From positions 1 to 62,256 of the forward strand of contig JARLGV010000128.1 of assembly GCA_031292555.1 (NCBI GenBank): a stretch of 62,256 nucleotides of DNA, in the 5' to 3' direction. The stretch's first letter is position 1. Each line of letters opens with the position of its first letter. This document shows positions 54,780 to 62,256 of this stretch, piece by piece. The translations under genes were made by a program, and so were the position numbers. The stretch is from Fimbriimonas sp. (GTDB taxonomy: Bacteria; Armatimonadota; Fimbriimonadia; Fimbriimonadales; Fimbriimonadaceae). The notes under the pieces are model-generated. The model searched no databases. It was not told the DNA's origin and saw only the letters and a program-made list of their open reading frames with translations.

Positions 54780-55958
54780 TCATTTCGAAAAGTCGGATAT
54801 AAGCCGACGACCGTACCGCACCACAGCGTCACTCTGGAATCGCTTCCGGATAGCTTGGCCATTCAACTCGTTGTCCAGGCTTAGGAGGAGCATCCCCTGA
54901 TCCAGCACGAGAAACTTGTCCGACCGCTTCTTTTCCTTCCAGTTGTAGGCATCGTAGAAACCGTCTTCCTTGCTGCGCACCCCCAGTGACTCAAGAGCCC
55001 GCAGGTTCGAAACCGCTTCCGACGGGAAATACTCGATTGGCAAGACGCACGCGTGCGGAGTGACCACCTCGTCTTTGATGGACTGCCAGCCGAGGTAGCC
55101 ACCGTCGGGATTGTCACTGGCCGACCATCCCCAGACTGGCGCCTCGATGACCGGGCGATGCTTGATCTGAGCTTCCGCGAAGTTCCTGGATGAACGGCCC
55201 AGTTCGGTGTTTCGCTCGTCCAGCCAGATGGCGGAGAGGAACTGCATAAACAGACCGCCTCCCTGCCAACCAGGATGAAAGTAGCTTAAGCCGTGATTCG
55301 TTTCCTTTGTCCGATCGAGTCGATCCCATAGCGTGGGAGGCGCCGCGCCGGTAGCGACAGCGAAGAACAGGGAGAGCTGGGCGTCGCTGCCAACCTGTAC
55401 GAGCCGCCAGTCCGGATTCACCTTGTTCGTCGACGTATTGAATCCGCCGATAAGCGCTTGATGGTCCTTGTCCCAGAAGAAGGACCAATCCATCGAGTCG
55501 AACAGCTTCTTGCACCGGTCACGGAAATGCGGCGCCGCTTGCGAGACGGCAATCAGGGCCGCCGCCAAATTCCCGCTGTCCAATACCGAGACCCACGGGT
55601 CGGAGGTCGACCCCTTGAGCGTCAGAACCGAGTTCCACGATTGCTGGAAGCCATGCCAGCTTTTCAGCCTTTCGACGGCAAGTATGGTCTTGTCCAACCG
55701 CCGCTCCTGTTCCGCCTGATCGATGAATCCGAAATCGCGAGCGGCGACGACGCACGTCAAAAAGATGCCGATATTCGAGACAGACGTAAACTCGCCGCGA
55801 TCGGTGTTATCGTAGGGCAACCCCGTCGCGGACTCCATTTTGGAGACGCAATGCCACGTATCGCGAGCGACTGAACGCAGGTATTCGAGATCGGATGCGG
55901 ATACCTGCCAGACGGCGATGCCCGCTAAAAGAGAGAGCATGGCCGCATTAAACCACAT
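54780..55958 (-). CDS. Glycoamylase-like (GH144/DUF-type) secreted protein
   Basis: 392 residues with an N-terminal signal (MLSLLAGIAVWQVSA). An (alpha/alpha)-barrel-like pattern: FTSVSNIGIFLTCVVAARDF, VSVLDSGNLAAALIAVSQAA, FHPGWQGGGLFMQFLSAIW, then the family hallmark APVWGWSASDNPDGGYLGW and VVTPHACVLPIEYFPSEA. These match the glycoamylase-like domain found in GH144 endo-beta-1,2-glucanases and in cyclic beta-1,2-glucan synthases. Acidic residues in the S-x-S-N-x-G and ETN regions may be catalytic, but I do not assign them. The enzyme would act on an extracytoplasmic glucan. Divergent from the CsgG-like gene; no Shine-Dalgarno. Confidence 0.75.
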   Translation of the reverse strand: MWFNAAMLSLLAGIAVWQVSASDLEYLRSVARDTWHCVSKMESATGLPYDNTDRGEFTSVSNIGIFLTCVVAARDFGFIDQAEQERRLDKTILAVERLKSWHGFQQSWNSVLTLKGSTSDPWVSVLDSGNLAAALIAVSQAAPHFRDRCKKLFDSMDWSFFWDKDHQALIGGFNTSTNKVNPDWRLVQVGSDAQLSLFFAVATGAAPPTLWDRLDRTKETNHGLSYFHPGWQGGGLFMQFLSAIWLDERNTELGRSSRNFAEAQIKHRPVIEAPVWGWSASDNPDGGYLGWQSIKDEVVTPHACVLPIEYFPSEAVSNLRALESLGVRSKEDGFYDAYNWKEKKRSDKFLVLDQGMLLLSLDNELNGQAIRKRFQSDAVVRYGRRLISDFSK

Positions 55959-56063
55959 CGCGGATCACGGGGGTTGCGTCGTGCCGATCCAAAGCAAAAT
56001 GGCTAAGCTGAGCTTGAATGAACTGACTTTAACTCCTCGGCGTCAGACCGGAATCCATCCTGC

Positions 56064-56069
56064 TAGAAT
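56064..56069 (+). promoter_or_regulatory. -10-like TAGAAT placed 6 nt before the CsgG-like gene
   Basis: TAGAAT, then GGGCTC, then ATG at 56076. Leaderless spacing with no Shine-Dalgarno. Confidence 0.5.
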
Positions 56070-56075
56070 GGGCTC

Positions 56076-56978
56076 ATGAAGCGCTCGGCATTCCTCAGTC
56101 TTGCTTTGGTCGCTCTGACCGCGGCCGCGATGGGCCAGGATCATCGCCTCAAGATCCGACTTGCGGTCGCCCCGATCGACTGGTCGGCCGCCGAGTCTTG
56201 GAAGATGCCGGAGGGGTTTCAGGCCGGCATCTACGAGAAGCTGGTGAAGAAGCTAGTCGAAACCGGTCGCTTCACCGTGCTGGAGCGCGAGGCGCTCGAC
56301 GCGCTGATGAAGGAACAGGCGATCAAAGAGGAGAACACGGGCCTCAGTCAGCATGGCAAGGTCGTTCCCGCGCAAGCGCTGCTCCAAGGCAAGATCACCG
56401 ACTTTGAAGTTGCCGAACGGGGAGGCGGCGCCGACATCACCGTCAGCGGTATCACGCTCGGCGGCAGTTCGAAGCAAGCCACCGTCAGCATCAACGTCCG
56501 ACTCTTCGACGTGGATACGAGTGAAGTGCTTTCCACCGAAACCTCGACTGGCAAGGCAAGCGCGGGCGGGCTGAGCGTCGGACTGAATATCGGAAGTACC
56601 TATTCGGACTTCAACGCCTTCCAGAGTTCCCCGCTCGGCAAGGCGACTACCACTGCGATCGACCGGGCCGTCGAGTTGGTCATGAAGAAGATGGATCGAC
56701 AGCCGTGGTCCTGCAAGGTTGCCGACTTCGACGCGTCCGACAAGGAAGTCGCGATCAACGCCGGCAAGGAGTCCGGAGTGCGAGTCGGAGACAAGTTCGA
56801 CATCGCTCGGACGACCAAAGTGATCAAAGATCCCGACACCGGCCAAATCATCGGCCGCCGAACCCATCGAGTCGGCTCCTTAGTCGTCACCCGTATCGAA
56901 AAGAACATCGCCTTCTGCTCCCTAACCGACGGCGATCCCCCTGAGGTAGGCGATACAGTCACCGAACCGGCGAGGTAG
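56076..56978 (+). CDS. CsgG-family secreted protein
   Basis: CsgG/HfaB-family domain. Signal peptide SLALVALTAAAMGQ; instead of the lipobox cysteine of curli CsgG the mature protein would begin with Gln, so it is probably not an outer-membrane lipoprotein pore of the classical type. The domain core reads IYEKLVKKLVETGRFTVLER followed by EALDALMKEQ and the AQALLQGKITDFEV, then VSINVRLFDVDTSEVLSTET, as in CsgG. Residues 220-300 (VAINAGKESGVRVGDKFDIA, GSLVVTRIEKNIAFCSL) form an extra C-terminal beta domain like those in flagellar/LPS assembly FlgT-type proteins. No other curli genes are near. Role: envelope-associated, otherwise unknown. Confidence 0.82.
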   Translation: MKRSAFLSLALVALTAAAMGQDHRLKIRLAVAPIDWSAAESWKMPEGFQAGIYEKLVKKLVETGRFTVLEREALDALMKEQAIKEENTGLSQHGKVVPAQALLQGKITDFEVAERGGGADITVSGITLGGSSKQATVSINVRLFDVDTSEVLSTETSTGKASAGGLSVGLNIGSTYSDFNAFQSSPLGKATTTAIDRAVELVMKKMDRQPWSCKVADFDASDKEVAINAGKESGVRVGDKFDIARTTKVIKDPDTGQIIGRRTHRVGSLVVTRIEKNIAFCSLTDGDPPEVGDTVTEPAR

Positions 56979-57108
56979 GAGGCGAATTAGGCCGCTAATG
57001 CCGTTATTCCGGAACTGATGCGAGGCACTAGGGAATCGCCAATGCCTTGCCGAATCACCTCAGCATCTACTCGGCGAGCGTCGCTGGCCTGATGCGGTGG
57101 ACCTTGTT

Positions 57109-57318
57109 TCATTGTCCTGGTGCTTCCATCGATTCCTTTGCGCCATCCTTGCCCATCCGCTCGTGGAAGAGTGCCACTTGGGCATCTTCGTCGATATGAT
57201 ACAGGTCGTGCGTTGCACTTGGTGACCAACCTTGATTCATCCACCTCCATTCGAAAGTGACGCTGGTCGCGAGACTGACCCGCCTCATACGGCGGGTGTA
57301 CGTAAACCTTCCCTCCAT
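57109..57318 (-). pseudogene. Possible gene remnant on the minus strand
   Basis: A 69-codon frame with protein-like sequence (VTFEWRWMNQGWSP, THDLYHIDEDAQVALFHERM), but no upstream continuation: the likely N-terminal part lies in another frame (57319-57400). No family recognised. It could also be chance. Confidence 0.3.
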
Positions 57319-57469
57319 TGAGCTTCTGCTTGCGATTGTTCACAAATTGAACCATGTCGCAAGGGACGCATCCATCCTCGCTTCCATGGATAGGTACCGC
57401 AGCCCACTCGGCAGTTGTCACGATGCCCGAATGTCGTGCCCGCCTTGCGACGTCACCTTGTGCTGGCAT

Positions 57470-57865
57470 TTGTTAGGGCGAGGAAGCATGCTGAACTCAA
57501 CCACGGCAAGATCTGAGTTGCGTTAGAGGAAGGTCAACCTCGGATCCTCGGCTATGAGACGCTTTCGATGGGCAGTATTGTGTTCGAGAACCTCACGGAG
57601 GAGCTACGTATCCGGCTTCCCCGCTATCCGACGACGGTGCCTTTATGCGGGACAACTGGCAGTGGACACATCAGTCAATGGGCGCAGAATCGGCTCGTTC
57701 CTGCCGAGGTTTGCGGCAGAAAGGGCGATTGAAGCCTCGGCGACGGTCAGATGCTTCGGACTGAAACTGATCGCCGACAATCCGAGGGCATTTGATTGGC
57801 AATTGAAGCACGGTTTCGAGCCGTTGGTTCCCGGATCTCTTCGGCTCTGCCAAAGCTCTGAAACT
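57470..57865 (+). pseudogene. GNAT acetyltransferase (TacT/AtaT-type toxin) relic
   Basis: Three pieces in two frames. One frame reads RKHAELNHGKI then a stop, then VALEEGQPRILGYETLS, MGSIVFENLTEELRIRLPRYP (written here in parts); near 57640 it must shift into a second frame reading AGQLAVDTSVNGRRIGSFL and GLKLIADNPRAFDWQLKHGF, EPLVPG. The joined protein has the order and motifs of GNAT toxins, which acetylate charged tRNAs in type II toxin-antitoxin systems: LGYxTLS, the L-x-R-Y-P loop, LAVD, and GFEPL. At least one stop and one frameshift, so inactive. The antitoxin (usually DUF1778/RHH just upstream) is not found. Confidence 0.65.
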
Positions 57866-58982
57866 CTGAAGCGCGCCGCCAAGCAGGCTGACCCCTTGCC
57901 GGTTTCCGGTGGAAGGATCGCCCATGCAGAACTGGATCGATGAACTCGTCAAAGGCCCTCGCATTCCAATGACCAAGCAGCACTAGGGCAGCGCCTGAGA
58001 CTTGGGCGAATGAGGTCGCTGTATCATTACGCGACTCACCGTCAAAGCGACGTCATTCATGGCTGCAGAGAACTCCATTCCTACGAATACGATCGACGAT
58101 TTTTTGGAGACGAATCTCGCCAATCAGAACTCCAAACTTCCCCAAAGTTGGGCTCACTAGCAGGTCCAGCTATTTCAAGTCGGCGAACAACGCGACGATT
58201 AACGGCATGACTTCTCAGCGAGCGTCGGACCTGCAGAGATCATTTTGAAGGACATCCCATATAGAGGCACAAGTCTATCGTTTTACTGACATTGGTTTCA
58301 TCATATGCATCCTCCGCATTCAATCATCTCGATTGAAACGGAGCCCCTGCGAGCGCGTCGCGGCCCCTGTTGCCGACATCCACACGTAGCCGTGGATGGG
58401 CCCGGCCTACGCTGGTCGTACTCATTTCCCAAAGCCCCTTCAGAGTGAAGAGGACCCAATCGTTGTTTTGGTGGCGCCATTCGAGGCGGTGCGGATTGCC
58501 GACTCCCCAAGTGTGCCGTTTCACGGATGCGGACAGCGCTGCTCGATGAAGCTCTCAAGCTCAGCACTCCTGACAGATGCAAAGACGGGGAGCCGACGAA
58601 CCCACTCCCCAAATCTCAGGTTCCCTATCCAGGACTTTGGGACTTTTGGCTCACTGACTCGATGGTGCCAACATAGCAGTGTAACGCGCCCAAATCGCCA
58701 ACCATCTGATCCGCAAAATGCAGGTACTCCCGGGTATCAGAAGCGTCTCTTCATAGCCTGTCAGGTACAAGGGACAAGATATACACCCCGCAAAACACTG
58801 GGCTTGCTTGCCTAGCGGCCTAGGTTGATAGGGACAGCAATACTGTTAATCACCCTATTCGATTAACTGGTTTCTTCGCTCCAAAAAGCCAAAACAAGAT
58901 CTTAAGCACTGGTTTGTCACCATAAAATGGCAGACCTCTATATAATTACCAATGGTTCCGTTTGGAAGGACAAGGAGAGCTT

Positions 58983-61313
58983 ATGCCAATTTCACCTACG
59001 TATCCTGGGGTCTATATCCAGGAAATCCCGAGTGGCGTTAGGACCATCGTTGGCGTTGCGACATCGGTGACTGCCTTTGTGGGTCGAGCCCTGAGGGGAC
59101 CGGTTAACGAACCAACGACGATCAACAGCTTTGGAGATTTCGAGCGTCTCTTTGGTGGCTTGTGGTCTGAAAGCACCATGAGCTACGCCATCAGAGACTT
59201 CTTCCTGAACGGTGGCGCTCAAGCCGTCGTCGTTCGGCTTTACAAACCCGACTTCGCAGATGACGCAACTCGAGTCCTGGCTTACAATGCGGCTCGCCTT
59301 CGAGCAGTTGCCGCATCGACTGCAGTCAGCACTGCCGCCACGGGTCCTGTTGGCGCGACCGCGATCAAAGCAGCAGCAACGACCGCGACCAACGCCCAAA
59401 TCGCAGGAGCTCCCGGCGATGTTGCAGTCTCGGTAGCTGCGACCTACATCTTGAATATCATCCGCGATACGGCGGATGGACCACGGCCTAAATCTGAGGT
59501 CGGAACCGACACAACTGCTGCCGCACTCGCCCTGACATCCGCTGCGGACAATGCCATCGCAGCCATCACCACCATGTGCGGAGACATGACGGCCGCAACT
59601 CCGGCGGCGGCCAAGCTCCCCGCCGGTCAGGCCGACGCCACCGCGGCAGCAAGCCCCATCAAGGAGATTCTGCAGGCGATCATCGATTCGTTTGGAGGCT
59701 CGGCGCCCACGAATGCCGCGATTGCTGCCGTCCAAGCAACCGAGGTTGGCAAGCAGAACACGATCAAGACGGCCGTCAACGCGGTCCGAGATGCGGTCAC
59801 AACGGAAGTCGGCCGGGCCGGGTCGACCTTGTCGTCGATCGCAACCGTTGCGAACTCCAATCGCGATTCGCAGATCTCGATAAGCCCCCTCGTCAGTCCA
59901 GCCGTCACCTCGCTCGCCCTGAGCGTGAATGCCGCAACACTGGCTCCGCCAAACGACTCGACCATCGTCGCCGCCGCCGTTGCCGGGCTGTCGGCTGCTG
60001 CCGACGCGGGAGCAAATGCCTTTGCTCCCCGCTCAAAGGCGGTTCTGCCAATCAGCACCCTGACGCTAACCGCAGCGTACGAAGGCGCCTGGGGAAACAA
60101 CCTCCAGGCGAGGATCACGACCGACACCGAAGGCGTACGAACCGGCTCTGATCCTAAGGCCTTTAACCTCTACGTGAAGGATGGAAATACCGGAGCCGTC
60201 GAGGCATTTCTCGAGATCTCGGCAGACAGCTCCCAACCGCGCTATGTCAATGCGGTCCTGGAGAACGAGTCAGTTCTTGTTACAAACGAGAGTTCTCCCA
60301 CTGTCGTTGCCTGTAGCGAGCCCTCGGCATCGTTGGGCGTCGTGGCAGAACGAGACGCGTGGAACTCGACCAATTCCACGTCCGTCACGCCAAACAACTA
60401 CGGATCCGATGGTTCGCCCTTGGAGAATGCCGCCTTCATTGAGAGCCGGACCGACAAAAAGGGAATCTATGCGCTTGAGAGAATAGATCTCTTCAACCTC
60501 CTTTGCCTTCCTCCACTTACTTTCGACGTCGACATCGATGGCTCCATCATCGACGATGCGATTTCCTATTGCACGGAACGACGAGCGTTCATGATTATCG
60601 ACCCTATCTCAAGTTGGGCCAACAAGGATCAAGCAAAGGCTGGAATGGCGAACCCGGGATTCAGCAAATCGGATTCCAGTGCCATGTTTTTCCCGAAGCT
60701 TCAAGCCAAGGACCCACTGCGAGGCAATCGGGTGATGAACTTCGCACCATGCGGAGTGGTGGCAGGAATCATGGCCCGAACGGACACGAATCGTGGGATC
60801 TGGAAGGCTCCGGCCGGTCTGGATGCCGGCATCGTCGGCTATCCCGGAGTCGCGGTCGACCTCACCGACGCTGAAAACGGCGAACTCAATCCGCTTGGTT
60901 TGAATTGCATCCGCTCCAACGCAGCCGGTCGAATCATCTGGGGCTCCCGCACGATGCGAGGTGACAACCGCTTCGCAAGCGAATACAAGTACATTCCGGT
61001 ACGTCGGCTCGCTCTTCACATCGAGAACAGCCTGTATCAGGGTCTGCAATGGGTCGTCTTCGAACCTAACGACGAGCCTCTATGGGCTCAGATTCGGCTG
61101 AATGTCGGAGCATTTATGCAGGGGCTTTTCAGTCAGGGCGCTTTCGAAGGCAAAACGCCAAGCGATGCCTACTTCGTCAAGTGCGACGGAGAGACTACGA
61201 CCGCGACGGATCGGAACCTCGGAGTCGTGAACATCATCGTTGGATTTGCTCCGCTCAAGCCCGCCGAGTTCGTCATCATCAGCCTCCAGCAGATCGCGCA
61301 ACAGGACGCATAG
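58983..61313 (+). CDS. Contractile injection system tail sheath protein
   Basis: Sheath of a phage-tail-like contractile apparatus (eCIS/tailocin type), which shortens to drive the tube through a target membrane. From ATG 58983 it begins MPISPTYPGVYIQEIPSG, the standard sheath N terminus, followed by VGVATSVTAFVGRALRGPV and INSFGDFERLFGG. The core fold resumes at TAAYEGAWGNNLQARI near residue 365 and ends with YIPVRRLALHIENSLYQGL, FEPNDEPLW and a C-terminal arm VGFAPLKPAEFVIISLQQIA. Between, about residues 95-355, is an Ala/Thr/Ser-rich, mostly helical insertion. AAGGAGA lies just upstream of the ATG. First gene of a cluster leaving the window, with tube and a baseplate-type protein following. 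Confidence 0.93.
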   Translation: MPISPTYPGVYIQEIPSGVRTIVGVATSVTAFVGRALRGPVNEPTTINSFGDFERLFGGLWSESTMSYAIRDFFLNGGAQAVVVRLYKPDFADDATRVLAYNAARLRAVAASTAVSTAATGPVGATAIKAAATTATNAQIAGAPGDVAVSVAATYILNIIRDTADGPRPKSEVGTDTTAAALALTSAADNAIAAITTMCGDMTAATPAAAKLPAGQADATAAASPIKEILQAIIDSFGGSAPTNAAIAAVQATEVGKQNTIKTAVNAVRDAVTTEVGRAGSTLSSIATVANSNRDSQISISPLVSPAVTSLALSVNAATLAPPNDSTIVAAAVAGLSAAADAGANAFAPRSKAVLPISTLTLTAAYEGAWGNNLQARITTDTEGVRTGSDPKAFNLYVKDGNTGAVEAFLEISADSSQPRYVNAVLENESVLVTNESSPTVVACSEPSASLGVVAERDAWNSTNSTSVTPNNYGSDGSPLENAAFIESRTDKKGIYALERIDLFNLLCLPPLTFDVDIDGSIIDDAISYCTERRAFMIIDPISSWANKDQAKAGMANPGFSKSDSSAMFFPKLQAKDPLRGNRVMNFAPCGVVAGIMARTDTNRGIWKAPAGLDAGIVGYPGVAVDLTDAENGELNPLGLNCIRSNAAGRIIWGSRTMRGDNRFASEYKYIPVRRLALHIENSLYQGLQWVVFEPNDEPLWAQIRLNVGAFMQGLFSQGAFEGKTPSDAYFVKCDGETTTATDRNLGVVNIIVGFAPLKPAEFVIISLQQIAQQDA

Positions 61314-61316
61314 GAA

Positions 61317-61841
61317 ATGAATTTCTCAGCAAACTCAAATCGATTCGACCCGTACAAAAACTTCAAATTCCGCGTAAAGTGGGATGGCAAGTACGTCGCG
61401 GGGATCAGCAAAGTCAGCGCCCTCAAGCGAACGACGGAGGTGGTCAAACATCGTGCCGGCGGCGACCCAAGCAGTACTCGAAAGAGTCCGGGACGCACCG
61501 AGTACGAGGCCATTACGCTCGAACGCGGTGTGACGCATGACAAGGAATTCGAGACCTGGGCCAATAAGGTCTGGAATCACGGCGCCGGGCTTGGAGCGGA
61601 AGTCTCTCTCAAGGACTTCCGCAAAGACCTAATCATCGAGCTCTACAACGAAGCCGGCCAACTTGTAATCGCATACAAGGTTTACCGGGCGTGGTGCTCC
61701 GAATTCTCCGCTCAGGCGGATCTCGACGCCAATGCCAACGCGACGCTGATCCAATCCCTGAAACTCGAGAACGAGGGATGGGAGCGTGATCAGGAAGTCA
61801 ACGAACCCGTCGAGCCATCGTTTGTGAACCCGCCAGCTTGA
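61317..61841 (+). CDS. Contractile injection system tail tube protein (gp19-like)
   Basis: Inner tube subunit of the T4 gp19 family. 174 residues: RFDPYKNFKFRVKWDGKYVA, then GISKVSALKRTTEVVKHRAGG and SPGRTEYEAITLERGVTHD (the conserved strand pair, where K-F-x-V and L-x-R-G-V are typical), and VWNHGAGLGAEVSLKDFRKD. It ends with ENEGWERDQEV. The start follows the sheath stop by 3 nt (AGGAA-ATG), so the two are co-translated in one operon. Tubes of this type stack into hexameric rings inside the sheath. Confidence 0.93.
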   Translation: MNFSANSNRFDPYKNFKFRVKWDGKYVAGISKVSALKRTTEVVKHRAGGDPSSTRKSPGRTEYEAITLERGVTHDKEFETWANKVWNHGAGLGAEVSLKDFRKDLIIELYNEAGQLVIAYKVYRAWCSEFSAQADLDANANATLIQSLKLENEGWERDQEVNEPVEPSFVNPPA

Positions 61842-61850
61842 TAGGATCCC

Positions 61851-62256
61851 ATGCAATATCCTACGTCGGCTTGTTTGCTTCAAGCATGGGAATCTGCCGT
61901 ATCGGAGCGATCCGTACGGAGGCCCATTAGCTGGCTGAGCTACGCGTTTGGATGGCAAAGACCCGACCTGGAGAACCTGAGTCTTGGAGAGCGAGAACGA
62001 CTCATTCTCCAGGCTCGGTGCCTACTCTTTGGGTCTACCATGATCGGTCTTGTGGAGTGTCCCTTTTGCGGCGAGGCCATCGAATGCGAAATCCCGGTTC
62101 GCGCTCTGCTTGAGGTGCCGAGAAGCCCTGTAACCCCTATTCCTGTGAAGGGCGTAGGGTTCGACCTGGATGTTCGGATGATCACGGCTGGAGACATCGA
62201 GGCTGCATCCGCCGCCGACAATATCCGGGAGCAGCTCTTCAAGAGATGCGTCCTAA
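61851..62256 (+). CDS. Baseplate-type protein with CxxC motif of the injection system (3' truncated)
   Basis: Begins MQYPTSACLLQAWESAVSE and runs out of the window after 135 codons. It has a helical N-terminal half (LENLSLGERERLILQARCLL) followed by FGSTMIGLVECPFCGEAIEC, with the CPFCG...C pattern that could bind zinc, and a beta segment. Genes of this shape (short, with a GLxxCPxCGE motif) commonly follow the tube gene in extracellular contractile injection clusters and T4-like baseplates; I give that role by position and pattern. Start ATG 9 nt after the tube stop. Confidence 0.65.
   Translation, partial: MQYPTSACLLQAWESAVSERSVRRPISWLSYAFGWQRPDLENLSLGERERLILQARCLLFGSTMIGLVECPFCGEAIECEIPVRALLEVPRSPVTPIPVKGVGFDLDVRMITAGDIEAASAADNIREQLFKRCVL

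Larger units (their letters stand above)
56979..58982. other. Gene-poor, decayed region, about 2.0 kb
   Basis: The longest stretch without an intact gene. It contains a degraded GNAT-toxin relic (57470-57865) and a possible relic on the minus strand (57109-57318). From about 58030 to 58900 I see no coding signal beyond fragments such as LEWRHQNNDWVLFTLKGLWE on the minus strand (around 58430-58500), which reads like a remnant of an unknown protein. The region is AT-richer towards 58840-58960, just before the sheath gene. Confidence 0.6.

Noticed and set aside
56076-56978. A curli secretion system, suggested by the CsgG-like protein.
   Set aside because: No csgA/B-like amyloid, csgE or csgF gene is near and the lipobox is missing.
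58301-58612. Minus-strand frame of 103 codons with a sequence around NNDWVLFTLKGLWE.
   Set aside because: Protein-like for a short run only, then dissolves; no start site and no recognised family. Treated as a remnant within the decayed region.
58992-59735. A 247-codon minus-strand frame within the sheath gene.
   Set aside because: Antisense of the Ala/Thr-rich insertion, giving an Arg/Gly/Cys-rich pseudo-protein.
1-62256. tRNA, rRNA or transposase genes.
   Set aside because: No tRNA-like cloverleaf with T-arm, no rRNA motif and no DDE/serine transposase frame was seen in the gaps by eye; a tRNAscan run could still find a missed one.

Overview
The window looks like a stretch of an Armatimonadota chromosome, most likely class Fimbriimonadia. 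The clues are two DUF1559-type pseudopilins ([17 protein letters not shown] followed by an FPVFAQAK segment), very large secreted propeller/Ig-repeat proteins, M81, C45 and URO-D-like hydrolases or transferases, and a chaperone-usher locus. Composition is GC-rich by eye. I see no rRNA, tRNA, CRISPR array or transposase. The assignment is inference from gene families; no marker gene is present.

Layout. 1-8.6 kb: end of an SNF2 helicase, then secreted glycan-related proteins (beta-helix protein, GH89 alpha-N-acetylglucosaminidase, PNGase F-like amidase). 8.7-12.3 kb: S10 carboxypeptidase, small membrane protein, methyltransferase, and a divergent MmyB-type regulator. 12.4-20.2 kb: a 1633-residue WD40/Ig-repeat protein, a DUF1559 pseudopilin with an overlapping small lipoprotein, and a secreted unknown. 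20.3-29.7 kb: M81 peptidase; a DUF4402 pilin, PapD-like chaperone and usher locus with a structured leader; a URO-D-like protein; a C45 hydrolase; and a decayed nucleotidyltransferase module. 29.8-35.8 kb, all on the minus strand: a membrane protein, two TPR-sulfotransferases and, between them, a second pseudopilin/lipoprotein pair. 36-56 kb: three more propeller/Ig giants, an ankyrin protein, a YiiD_C thioesterase-like protein, a propeller lipoprotein, LrgAB, a glycoamylase-like protein and several unknowns. 56-62.3 kb: a CsgG-like protein, about 2 kb of decayed DNA with a GNAT-toxin relic, and the first three genes of a contractile injection system (sheath, tube, CxxC-containing baseplate-type protein) running off the edge.

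Themes. Most genes encode exported proteins: four giants built from a seven- or fourteen-bladed propeller plus 4-10 Ig-like repeats, two pseudopilin/lipoprotein pairs, a fimbrial assembly pathway and glycan hydrolases. Start codons fall into two classes: those with a good Shine-Dalgarno sequence, and at least eight genes where a TANNNT -10-like hexamer ends exactly 6 nt before the start codon, suggesting leaderless transcripts. The strongest candidates for something not well described are that promoter arrangement, the repeated pseudopilin/lipoprotein overlap beside TPR-sulfotransferases, and the head-swapped propeller/Ig family.
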